From Bacteroidetes bacterium UBA3022 (lineage in GTDB: Bacteria; Bacteroidota; Bacteroidia; Chitinophagales; BACL12), in NCBI GenBank assembly GCA_002346225.1, contig DDYY01000051.1, positions 1-19,712 of the forward strand: DNA of 19,712 nucleotides, in the 5' to 3' direction. Below, piece after piece: positions 13,653-19,712 of this stretch (position 1 is its first letter; the number at the start of each line of letters is the position of its first letter). Made by a program: the position numbers and the translations under genes. Under the pieces are notes generated by a model. The model saw only the letters and a list, made by a program, of their open reading frames with translations, made no database searches and was not told where the DNA came from.

Positions 13653-14471
13653 GTGAGGAGAAAGCTACAACTGGATGTAAGAACGGAAAAGATCAGGTCT
13701 TCCTATCTGTCGCGCGAAGTGCAACTCACCATTATTCTGCCTCCTGAATACGGCAGTAAACCTTATCCTGTTTTATGGCTTAATGACGGTCAGGATTTAC
13801 CTTCCTTATCTATGGAGGACACACTGCTGCGCCTCTACCGGAGAAAATCCATTCAGGATTGTGTGGTAGTTGGGATTCATGCCAATGAAAAACGGCTGCA
13901 GGAATACGGTACCATGGAAATGGCCGATTACAATAACCACGGCGCCAAGGCAGGTCTTTTTGCCGAATGTCTCATTCAGGAAATCATACCTTATATACGC
14001 AGTACCTATAATGTGTCCAAGGAGCTATCCAAGAATGTAATTGCGGGCTTTTCGCTCGGCGGACTTAGTGCCCTTGACATTGCCTGGAATTACCCGGAAT
14101 ACTTCGGCAAAGTAGGGGTGTTCTCCGGCTCGCTCTGGTGGCGGAAAAAAGCGTACTCCAAAGGCTACCGCGATGACCAGGATCGCATCATCCACCATGT
14201 AATCCGCAAATCAGCCAAACGGGAAGGACTCCAGTTTTGGCTGGAAGCTGGTACAGATGATGAAAAGGGCGACAGAAACCACAATGGTGTCATAGATGCC
14301 ATTGACGACACCGTCGATCTCATCAGAGAACTTAAAGAGAAAGGATACGACGACGACGATATCCGCTTCGTACTGGTAAGGGGAGGAGAGCACAACCAGA
14401 CCACCTGGGGGGAAGTGATGCCTCATTTTCTGCGATGGGCATTCGCTGCCAAAACGGTGGTGACAGGTTAA
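13653..14471 (+). CDS. Putative esterase with EF-hand-like loop, alpha/beta-hydrolase fold
   Basis: A 272-residue hydrolase that uses a GTG start. The only nearby ATG (13645) is in a frame closed by TGA three codons later. The fold is that of the esterase D/feruloyl esterase group: LWLNDGQD strand-loop (42-48), nucleophile elbow GFSLGG (Ser134), FSGSLWW oxyanion-side segment (157-163), likely acid in EAGTDDE (Asp202 or Asp203) and catalytic His247 in GGEHNQTTW. Between acid and histidine lies a 12-residue EF-hand-like loop (207-218, D-x-N-x-N-G-x-I-D-x-x-D) that probably binds Ca2+. No signal peptide is visible. It is divergent from, and likely functionally tied to, the esterase-ATP-grasp-YbdK operon. 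Its stop overlaps the stop of the convergent Lacal_2735 gene. Confidence 0.85.
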   Translation: MRRKLQLDVRTEKIRSSYLSREVQLTIILPPEYGSKPYPVLWLNDGQDLPSLSMEDTLLRLYRRKSIQDCVVVGIHANEKRLQEYGTMEMADYNNHGAKAGLFAECLIQEIIPYIRSTYNVSKELSKNVIAGFSLGGLSALDIAWNYPEYFGKVGVFSGSLWWRKKAYSKGYRDDQDRIIHHVIRKSAKREGLQFWLEAGTDDEKGDRNHNGVIDAIDDTVDLIRELKEKGYDDDDIRFVLVRGGEHNQTTWGEVMPHFLRWAFAAKTVVTG

Positions 14472-14641
14472 CTGCCTTTCTTCAATTCCTGGATGCGCGT
14501 CAGCACCTGCTCACTTTCGTCCGTAAGTTTTGCATACAGCTTGATATCTCCGGAACGCTGGGCATCTCTTGCCTTCTCCAGTAATGCGCGGTATTCCTTT
14601 TCGAGCGCCGAGGCGGGGTCTTTCTTAAATAAGTTGAACAT
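14468..14641 (-). CDS. Lacal_2735 family small protein
   Basis: A 57-residue protein from the preferred ATG at 14641, MFNLFKKDPASALEKEY. The frame extends to 14659, but MFNLFKK is the family-typical beginning. Members of this family are short, charged, largely helical Bacteroidota proteins of unknown function. Here the whole chain reads as a helical hairpin (EKEYRALLEKARDAQRSGD ... TDESEQVLTRIQELKK), possibly with coiled-coil character. The stop codon overlaps that of the convergent esterase by 2-4 nt. Confidence 0.75.
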   Translation of the reverse strand: MFNLFKKDPASALEKEYRALLEKARDAQRSGDIKLYAKLTDESEQVLTRIQELKKGS

Positions 14642-14704
14642 ACCGATGGAACAATGCATTTCGGAGCTTGTTCACCATTATATTAAAAGACGCATTTTTG
14701 TGGC

Positions 14705-15046
14705 GTGATACGAGGAATCTGGATAGTAACCCGTCGGCTGCATGTGCAGGGAATGACCTTGTTTCCATTTGTATTGGTGCAAAAGCGCCAATTGATACGC
14801 CATCCGTCCTTTATGCGGCACGAAAAAATCCACCTCCAACAACAACTGGAGCTGGGCATTTTGCCTTTTCACCTGCTGTACCTGCTTTGCTACACCATCA
14901 ACCGTTTACGAAGAATGCCGCATAACACCGCCTACCGACAGATTATCTTTGAACAGGAGGCGTATGATTTCGATACTACCCCCGGTTATCTCCACTTCAG
15001 AAAGCCTTATGCCTGGTGGAAGTACCGTGAGTCCATTTTTGGCTAA
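14705..15046 (+). CDS. Small conserved protein with HExxH motif and one hydrophobic helix
   Basis: A 113-residue protein with a GTG start; an ATG 48 nt inside (14753, MTLFPFVLV) is an alternative. The core is MRHEKIHLQQQLELGILPFHLLYLLCYTI: an HEKIH (His39, Glu40, His43) followed at once by a hydrophobic helix (about 50-63), then FEQEAYDFD (about 82-90) that could supply a third metal ligand, and a conserved-looking aromatic tail RKPYAWWKYR. It has the layout of a minimal zincin-like membrane protein. I recall similar uncharacterised proteins in other Bacteroidota (from memory, not checked). Protease activity is not demonstrated, and the chain is very short for a complete peptidase. Confidence 0.72.
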   Translation: MIRGIWIVTRRLHVQGMTLFPFVLVQKRQLIRHPSFMRHEKIHLQQQLELGILPFHLLYLLCYTINRLRRMPHNTAYRQIIFEQEAYDFDTTPGYLHFRKPYAWWKYRESIFG

Positions 15047-15196
15047 TACACAACAATTGCACTTATACATTGCAGTAATTCAACCAATTACCACCTTTCA
15101 TTAAAGCATTTACAATCAGCCTGCGCAATTATTAACATCGAGGTAGGTACAAATTATTGATGCTTTCCTATCTTCGCAGGCTTAATAATTACAACA
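15047..15196 (+). promoter_or_regulatory. Intergenic region with weak promoter for the phosphorylase gene
   Basis: A 150-bp AT-rich stretch. The best promoter candidate is TATCTTCG at 15169-15176, one mismatch from TAnnTTTG, which would start transcription near 15183, 14 nt before the ATG. I see no strong hairpin, repeat or Shine-Dalgarno. Confidence 0.35.
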
Positions 15197-16912
15197 ATGA
15201 TTGAATCTAGTAAATGGACGATGCCTTTTGAGGTCAATCCTGCTTATAGCAAGAAGGTAGCTTATTTCAGTATGGAATTCGCTGTAGCTCAGGCACTTAA
15301 GATCTATTCCGGCGGACTGGGATTTCTAGCCGGTTCCCACATGAGGAGCGCCTATGAACTGAAACAAAACCTCTTCGGAATCGGAATGCTGTGGCGATAC
15401 GGCTATTACGATCAAATCAGAGATGAAGAAGGTATGATGGCTGTGCAATTTCAAAAGAAACTGTACACCTATTTGCAACAGACAGATATTGAATTCACCT
15501 TACAAATTGATAATGAAACAGTTAAGGTAAAGGTGTATTATCTCTCTCCCGATATCTTCCATTCGGCTCCGCTTTTCCTGATGACCACCGATTTCCCTGA
15601 AAACAGTGAAAAAGCGCGTGCTTATTGCCATCGATTATACGATAATTACCCCCAGCACCGGGTAGCTCAACAAATACTGCTCGGTATCGGTGGCGGTAAG
15701 ATTGTAGAAGCATTGGGCGGTGTGGATACCTACCACCTGAATGAAGGGCATGGGCTGCCGCTGGCTTTCCACCTGTTCGAACAGTACAAAAGCACAGACG
15801 AAGTGCGTAAAAGACTGGTTTTCACGACCCATACGCCGGAGAAAGCCGGTAATGAAGAACAGGACATCGACTTTCTGCACAACATGGGCTTCTTCAATGG
15901 TGTGCCACTGGAAATAGTGAAAGAAATCACCCACACCGAAAACAATACGCTTTCCTTCACACCTGCCACATTAAATCTGAGCAGACTGTCCAACGCTGTT
16001 TCCAAGTTGCACGGTGATGTATCCAATGAAATGTGGGCGCACATTAATGACCGTTGCCCCATCATATCAATTACGAATGCACAGAATAAGCATTTCTGGG
16101 CTGACCATGAACTGGAACAGGCTAATCAGCAGGACGATGACCATGATTTGGTGACCCTGAAGAAGGAAATGAAAGCCGAGTTGTTCGAAATTGTGGCCAA
16201 TCAGACTGGTAAAATATTCCGTCCCGACGTGCTGACTATTGTATGGGCCAGGCGTTTTGCCTCCTACAAGCGCGCTGATCTGGTGTTGCGCGACAAGGAG
16301 CGTTTCCTGAAAATGGTCAACAATACCAAATATCCGGTGCAAATCATCTGGGCAGGCAAGCCTTACCCAATGGACTATGGTTCTGTGAATACCTTTAATG
16401 AAATCATCACTTTCAACAGAGGTCGTGCGAACTGTGCCACCCTGGTGGGTTATGAGATTATGCTGTCCCGTCAGCTGAAGCGCGGTTCCGATGTGTGGTT
16501 GAATACACCCAGAAGACCGCATGAAGCATCCGGCACATCCGGTATGACCGCAGCTATGAACGGCTCTGTGAATGTCTCCATCAACGATGGCTGGATTCCG
16601 GAGTTTGCGCGCCACGGAGAAAATGCATTTGTTACGCCAACTGCAGATCATACCACCATGGATATTGAGTCTATCGATAACTTCGACCACGAGAACATCA
16701 TGTCAGTACTGGAAAACGAAGTGATCCCTGCTTACTACGATAATCCGTCCAAATGGGTAGAAATAATGAAAAACAGCATGCGCGATGTAGTTCCTTATTT
16801 CGATTCCAACAGGATGGCAGATGAGTACTATCAGAAACTGTACAATTCTGAATACGATGCCTCCAAGAGAATAATGGTGCAACCCGCAGCCAAAGAAGTG
16901 GGAGCCAGCTAA
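15197..16912 (+). CDS. glgP: Alpha-glucan phosphorylase family protein (GT35-like) lacking the PLP lysine
   Basis: A 571-residue protein of the short bacterial alpha-glucan phosphorylase group (GT35; classic glycogen phosphorylases exceed 800). Conserved parts are VAYFSMEFA ... YSGGLGFLAGSH (about 22-48), YHLNEGHGLPLAF (about 180-192), FTTHTPEKAGNEE (about 213-225), the phosphate-site-like VWARRFASYKRADLVLRD (350s-360s), WAGKPYP, and EASGTSGMTAAMNG. In phosphorylases the residue after GxM is the lysine that holds pyridoxal phosphate (GTGNMK). Here it is Thr451, so PLP cannot be bound in the normal way. Phosphorolysis of storage glucan in the cytoplasm is the family role but is in doubt for this protein. 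Its stop overlaps the convergent small gene. Confidence 0.88.
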   Translation: MIESSKWTMPFEVNPAYSKKVAYFSMEFAVAQALKIYSGGLGFLAGSHMRSAYELKQNLFGIGMLWRYGYYDQIRDEEGMMAVQFQKKLYTYLQQTDIEFTLQIDNETVKVKVYYLSPDIFHSAPLFLMTTDFPENSEKARAYCHRLYDNYPQHRVAQQILLGIGGGKIVEALGGVDTYHLNEGHGLPLAFHLFEQYKSTDEVRKRLVFTTHTPEKAGNEEQDIDFLHNMGFFNGVPLEIVKEITHTENNTLSFTPATLNLSRLSNAVSKLHGDVSNEMWAHINDRCPIISITNAQNKHFWADHELEQANQQDDDHDLVTLKKEMKAELFEIVANQTGKIFRPDVLTIVWARRFASYKRADLVLRDKERFLKMVNNTKYPVQIIWAGKPYPMDYGSVNTFNEIITFNRGRANCATLVGYEIMLSRQLKRGSDVWLNTPRRPHEASGTSGMTAAMNGSVNVSINDGWIPEFARHGENAFVTPTADHTTMDIESIDNFDHENIMSVLENEVIPAYYDNPSKWVEIMKNSMRDVVPYFDSNRMADEYYQKLYNSEYDASKRIMVQPAAKEVGAS

Positions 16913-17163
16913 GACTGATTCGAAGCCTGTCGGGCAATAGCCGCTTGAAGTCCGGCCGACATTTTAAAGAATGTTTGCCGGACTTCTTCCATCATGACCT
17001 CATCAAAAAGGGGTATCAGTTCTTCCCAGCGCTCATAGGCCCCCTGCGGAAATCTGAAGCTTTGCTCCAGCGGACCCGCTTCAATCTTGACAGTATACTT
17101 TTCCGCCCAGCTGAATACGCTGATTTTATAGGCCTTATGGGGGATGGTTCCAATAATTCTCAT
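16909..17163 (-). CDS. Conserved uncharacterised 84-residue protein coupled to ykgJ-type gene
   Basis: An 84-residue soluble protein: an N-terminal beta meander (MRIIGTIPHKAYKISVFSWAEKYTVKIEAG) followed by helices (AYERWEELIPLFDEVMMEEVRQTFFKMSAGLQAA). I do not recognise a named domain, but the sequence has the look of a conserved Bacteroidota protein and its start overlaps the stop of the YkgJ-like gene by 4 nt (ATGA), so it is a real, co-translated gene. It may be a partner or chaperone for the Cys-cluster protein (inference). Its own stop overlaps the convergent phosphorylase stop. Confidence 0.75.
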   Translation of the reverse strand: MRIIGTIPHKAYKISVFSWAEKYTVKIEAGPLEQSFRFPQGAYERWEELIPLFDEVMMEEVRQTFFKMSAGLQAAIARQASNQS

Positions 17164-17612
17164 ACCAGTTCCTTTAATTGTCGTTCTATATGGTGTAAAA
17201 TATGCTCAACCGCAGGACAGATCTCGGCGTTAATAATAGTGAGATCAGCAATATCCGCCAACCCGCTTCGACCTGTATGCGGATAATCCGCGCAGGAAGC
17301 AGGTCGCACCTCATAAATCGTGCAGTGGTTGTTGTTTGCCAGAAAGGGGCAGGGCTGTGTATAGAACACCCACTCATCGTCTTCATCCAGCATCAGGTAA
17401 TTGGCCGCAAACTGGTGCTCCGGCATGTTCAAATGTTGCGCAATTCGTTCAATATCCTCCTCCAGAATGATGGGACTGTACCCCTTGCAACATTGGGCGC
17501 ATTCCAGACAATTGGTAGCAGCAAATACCTCCCTATGCGCTCGCTGACTGATATTGTCAGCCTTCTCGGTCTCCAACTGCGCTAAGTGGTAAAAGATTTT
17601 TTCTGCCTTCAT
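17160..17612 (-). CDS. YkgJ family cysteine-cluster protein
   Basis: The preferred start is the ATG at 17612 (MKAEKIFYHLAQLETEKAD, 150 residues). The frame is open to 17636 through an AT-rich extension (MIINIIRK) that looks non-coding. The cysteine pattern CLECAQCC near the N-terminus, then PCPFL, a Cys in HCTIYEVRPASCADYP, is the Zn/Fe-chelating CxxCxxCC...C...C...RPxxCxxYP signature of the YkgJ family. Members are thought to bind a metal ion or Fe-S cluster, with unknown biological role. The gene is first of a two-gene operon with the 84-residue protein. Confidence 0.88.
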   Translation of the reverse strand: MKAEKIFYHLAQLETEKADNISQRAHREVFAATNCLECAQCCKGYSPIILEEDIERIAQHLNMPEHQFAANYLMLDEDDEWVFYTQPCPFLANNNHCTIYEVRPASCADYPHTGRSGLADIADLTIINAEICPAVEHILHHIERQLKELV

Positions 17613-17775
17613 TTTCCTTATAATATTGATAATCAATTACTTGTAAAATTTATTCAGCCATAGGTTAATTGAATATTAAGAATATACGCTCTTATGTTAA
17701 CTGTATATTAATTAATTTGAAACTAATTCTTATCTTTGACGTTCAATAAGTATGAAACCGTTCAAATGTAATGAT
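17613..17775. promoter_or_regulatory. AT-rich divergent promoter region (YkgJ-like / MORN protein)
   Basis: Strongly AT-rich intergenic DNA. On the plus strand TATCTTTG at 17731-17738 is a perfect -7 element; initiation near 17745 leaves about 30 nt before the preferred ATG at 17776 but only 7 nt before the ATG at 17752. No clear -7 is seen for the minus strand. Confidence 0.55.
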
Positions 17776-18159
17776 ATGAAAAAAGTAATTCTTTCCATCG
17801 CTATCTTACCATTAACCATGTTAATGACATCATATGCTTTTGCACAGGTACCAGAACGATGTACGGTAGAACGGATAAACGAGGAGCTATTTGAGGTATC
17901 GTTATTCTATGAAGATGGTAACCTTATGGAAAAGGGGCTCATGATAGATGGTGTATTTACCGGCCAATGGTTGCGGTATAATGAGATAGGAGTCTTAATA
18001 GCCGAAGCCAATTTTCAGAATGGAGCGAAAGATGGCGTTTGGAGGATTTTTAATAACGACGGTCAGATAATCTATGAAATGGAATATAGCAGGGATGTGA
18101 GAATAATGGCTCGTAGTTTTGATGATAGTGGCACACTGGTGTCCTATAGAACGAATTGA
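17776..18159 (+). CDS. Secreted MORN-repeat (YwqK-like) protein
   Basis: About 127 residues from the ATG at 17776, which begins an ideal signal peptide MKKVILSIAILPLTMLMTS cleaved after YAFA. An in-frame ATG at 17752 would add MKPFKCND before it. The mature part has MORN-type beta-hairpin repeats: LFYEDGNLMEKGLMIDG, FTGQWLRYNEIGVLIAEANFQNG, KDGVWRIFNNDGQIIYEMEYSRD and SFDDSGTLVSYR. This is the arrangement that pipelines call 'toxin-antitoxin system YwqK family antitoxin', but secretion and the lack of a toxin neighbour argue against an antitoxin role. It is a single gene with promoter at 17731 and terminator at 18180. Confidence 0.85.
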   Translation: MKKVILSIAILPLTMLMTSYAFAQVPERCTVERINEELFEVSLFYEDGNLMEKGLMIDGVFTGQWLRYNEIGVLIAEANFQNGAKDGVWRIFNNDGQIIYEMEYSRDVRIMARSFDDSGTLVSYRTN

Positions 18160-18179
18160 TTTTTTTTACACTGAATTAT

Positions 18180-18213
18180 AAGCCTGCGACCATAATTGGT
18201 TGCAGGCTTTTTT
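18180..18213 (+). terminator. Intrinsic terminator of the MORN protein gene
   Basis: A 12-bp stem (AAGCCTGCGACC with GGTTGCAGGCTT, one G-T pair) around loop ATAATT, followed by a T-run to 18213. It lies inside the upstream extension of the next open frame and so argues that the next gene starts later, at 18225. Confidence 0.92.
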
Positions 18214-18224
18214 ATTTTTGTTGC

Positions 18225-19112
18225 ATGTCAAAATTGCACCGGCACTTATTGCTTGTATTCATGCTTGTTACATGCATTTCCAGGGCCCAGGAGGTTCCCG
18301 GATTTGAAATTTATCTGCTGGAGTTGCAGTTTCCGCCCTATGGCAACGGGCTGTATTCAGCTCCGGTCAATATTTCTCAGCACATCGGTTATGACAATCA
18401 GCCTTCTTTTTCGCCCAAGGGTGACCAGATTATCTTTACCTCCATGCGCGATGGTCAGCAGACAGACATCTATCGGTACACCCTGGTATCTAAAAAGCTG
18501 GAACAAATAACATTCAGCACAACCAGCGAATACTCGCCCATGTTCGACGAGGATGGCAAGCGTTTCACAGTTGTCCGGGTGGAGCAGGACGGCGCCCAGC
18601 GCTTATGGCAAATTCCTGTTGGTAAATCGAAAGGAAAACTGCTCATGCGCGATGTGTACGATGTGGGCTACTATGCACCGCTCCGGGACAATCAATACGC
18701 ATGCTTTATTTTACCGGAGCCGTTTAGCCTCAGGATATTTAATAAAAGGGAGCAGCGTCCGCTTGTGATAGATAGAAATATTGGTCGCAGTATGCAGCCT
18801 GTACCGGGTGCGCCTGCTTTTGTGTACCTGGTAAAAACAGATTCCAGTAGCTGGACCATCAAGGAGTACAATTACGAGACTAAAAAATTTACACAAATCA
18901 CCACCATTGAGCCGGGCCCTGAAGACTTCTGTTTTGATCCCAACGGCATGTTGTACATGGCACGTGGCAGCTCCCTGTATTATTTCGATTACCTCCGCAG
19001 CCGCCAGTGGTATTTATTTGCAGATTTGGCTGCATTCGGAATTACTGATATTTACCGCATAGCTTTCAGTCCTGATGGGCAGCATATGGCAATTGTGGTA
19101 GCAGAGCAGTAG
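18225..19112 (+). CDS. Exported TolB-like beta-propeller (PD40 repeat) protein
   Basis: About 295 residues from the ATG at 18225, giving the signal peptide MSKLHRHLLLVFMLVTCISRAQ. The open frame reaches back to 18156, but that part runs through the terminator hairpin and is not coding. WD40-like/PD40 repeats are visible: YDNQPSFSPKGDQIIFTSMR, SEYSPMFDEDGKRFTVVRVE, FCFDPNGMLYMARGSSLYYF and YRIAFSPDGQHMAIVVAEQ. It is a predicted periplasmic protein that probably binds another protein or a glycan. No lipobox cysteine follows the signal (TC is inside it). The stop lies 8 nt before the next gene, so the two probably form an operon. A TATTTTTG (18213-18220) is too near the ATG to be a confident promoter. 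Confidence 0.82.
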   Translation: MSKLHRHLLLVFMLVTCISRAQEVPGFEIYLLELQFPPYGNGLYSAPVNISQHIGYDNQPSFSPKGDQIIFTSMRDGQQTDIYRYTLVSKKLEQITFSTTSEYSPMFDEDGKRFTVVRVEQDGAQRLWQIPVGKSKGKLLMRDVYDVGYYAPLRDNQYACFILPEPFSLRIFNKREQRPLVIDRNIGRSMQPVPGAPAFVYLVKTDSSSWTIKEYNYETKKFTQITTIEPGPEDFCFDPNGMLYMARGSSLYYFDYLRSRQWYLFADLAAFGITDIYRIAFSPDGQHMAIVVAEQ

Positions 19113-19120
19113 TTTTGGGC

Positions 19121-19712
19121 ATGAGTAAAATTCTTTTCGCAACTGATTTGGGAGATGCCGGTGAAAGTGCATTCTCTTTTTTATTACCGCTTGCCGACGC
19201 TCTGAGAGCTAAAATCTGGTTATTGCATGTGGAGCATATTCCGGCGACAGAAATACAGGTGAGCGGAGGGATGCTGGAAGAAGTGATGCAACACCGCCAT
19301 AAGGCAGCACTGGAAGGATTGTACCAGCTTAAAATGGAGATAGCGGAATACGCCTTTCAAAACAATACCATTATTGAATCCGATCATATTCTCAGTTCAG
19401 GTTTGGTGGCGGAAGAAATTGTGCACGCTGCCGATAACCTGCATCCCGATTTTATTGTAGTGGGAGCAGGCATGAACAAAGGGTTTCCGGCATTTATTTC
19501 CGGAGATATAGCCACAACACTTATAAAAAAATCGCATACTACCTTATTGATAGTACCGCAAAAAGAGGAACTGCCTTCTAAAGGGAAAATAGTATTTGCC
19601 ACCGGATGGGATAAGGGTGATGACCTTGTAATTCAACAACTCGCTGCCTACGCCAGGCAACTACAGGAGGAACTCGTGGTATTGCATATTGACCAATCAG
19701 ATGCTGAAAAAA
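19121..19712 (+). CDS. Universal stress protein (UspA family), truncated by the window end
   Basis: 197 residues visible, with no stop before the window ends. It starts MSKILFATDLGDAGESAFSFLLPLADAL, the UspA N-terminal strand-helix. The nucleotide-binding C-terminal motif of the first domain is seen as VVGAGMNKGFPAFISGDIATTLIKKSHTTLLIVP, the G-x2-G-x9-G-S/T arrangement here partly degenerate (GAGMNKGF...GDIA). A second domain begins with GKIVFATGWDKGDD after residue 148, so this is probably a tandem two-domain Usp of about 270-280 residues. It is presumably co-transcribed with the TolB-like gene. Whether it binds ATP cannot be settled from this fragment. Confidence 0.9.
   Translation, partial: MSKILFATDLGDAGESAFSFLLPLADALRAKIWLLHVEHIPATEIQVSGGMLEEVMQHRHKAALEGLYQLKMEIAEYAFQNNTIIESDHILSSGLVAEEIVHAADNLHPDFIVVGAGMNKGFPAFISGDIATTLIKKSHTTLLIVPQKEELPSKGKIVFATGWDKGDDLVIQQLAAYARQLQEELVVLHIDQSDAEK

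Noticed and set aside
16067..16690. A 207-codon minus-strand frame within the phosphorylase gene
   Set aside because: Antisense shadow. The cysteine- and histidine-rich look comes from complementing common codons of the real gene.
17776..18159. The YwqK-like MORN protein as an antitoxin of a toxin-antitoxin pair
   Set aside because: It has a signal peptide, its own promoter and terminator, and no small partner gene next to it.
18213..18220. TATTTTTG as a promoter for the TolB-like gene
   Set aside because: It is formed by the T-run of the preceding terminator and would place initiation on the start codon.

Overview
The window reads as chromosomal DNA from a member of the Bacteroidota, probably near Chitinophagales/Saprospiria (order-level placement is inference). 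The evidence is promoters of the form TAnnTTTG without convincing -35 boxes, almost no Shine-Dalgarno sequences, many short-signal lipoproteins (SCKK/SCKE-type lipoboxes), and several families typical of the phylum: a small RRM protein, DUF1761, Lacal_2735 and the Bacteroidota-type alpha-glucan phosphorylase. No tRNA, rRNA, insertion sequence, integrase or CRISPR array was seen. The window looks like ordinary chromosome with one unusual accessory operon.

Layout. Positions 47-520 (minus) hold a small RNA-binding RRM protein with its own terminator and promoter. Its leader contains a 23-codon reading frame that has a Shine-Dalgarno sequence and whose stop overlaps the rbp start. A DUF1761 membrane protein follows (570-986, minus). 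Positions 1025-5208 (minus) form a tight five-gene operon with overlapping ends: two lipoproteins built from DUF4214-like helical modules, a Tat-exported DUF1501 protein of the alkaline phosphatase superfamily, a lipoprotein with a CX4CH cytochrome-like site, and a small beta-rich lipoprotein. It resembles a reduced relative of the planctomycete DUF1549/DUF1553/PSCyt1/DUF1501 systems and is the best candidate here for an undescribed system. Positions 5334-9109 carry housekeeping genes: ychF, an acyl-CoA carboxylase beta subunit, the SRP 4.5S RNA, a small transaldolase/FSA, and then a structured non-coding stretch.

Positions 9134-10546 encode an exported GH13 lipoprotein. A bidirectional terminator separates it from a divergent four-gene group (10571-14471): a YbdK/GCS2-type carboxylate-amine ligase, an ATP-grasp ligase and two alpha/beta-hydrolase esterases. 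Together these could make and edit a small peptide or amide. Two small genes follow (a Lacal_2735 protein and an HExxH protein). Next comes a GT35 phosphorylase homologue in which the PLP lysine position is threonine, then a YkgJ-type Cys-cluster protein coupled to a conserved small protein. The right end has a secreted MORN-repeat protein, an exported TolB-like propeller protein and a universal stress protein cut by the window edge.

Several convergent pairs (ychF/carboxylase, esterase/Lacal_2735, phosphorylase/84-aa protein) end within a few bases of each other or overlap at their stop codons, leaving no room for separate terminators. The longest open frames tend to start too early. For the carboxylase, Lacal_2735, YkgJ, MORN and TolB-like genes I argue for internal starts, based on promoter, terminator or signal-peptide position.
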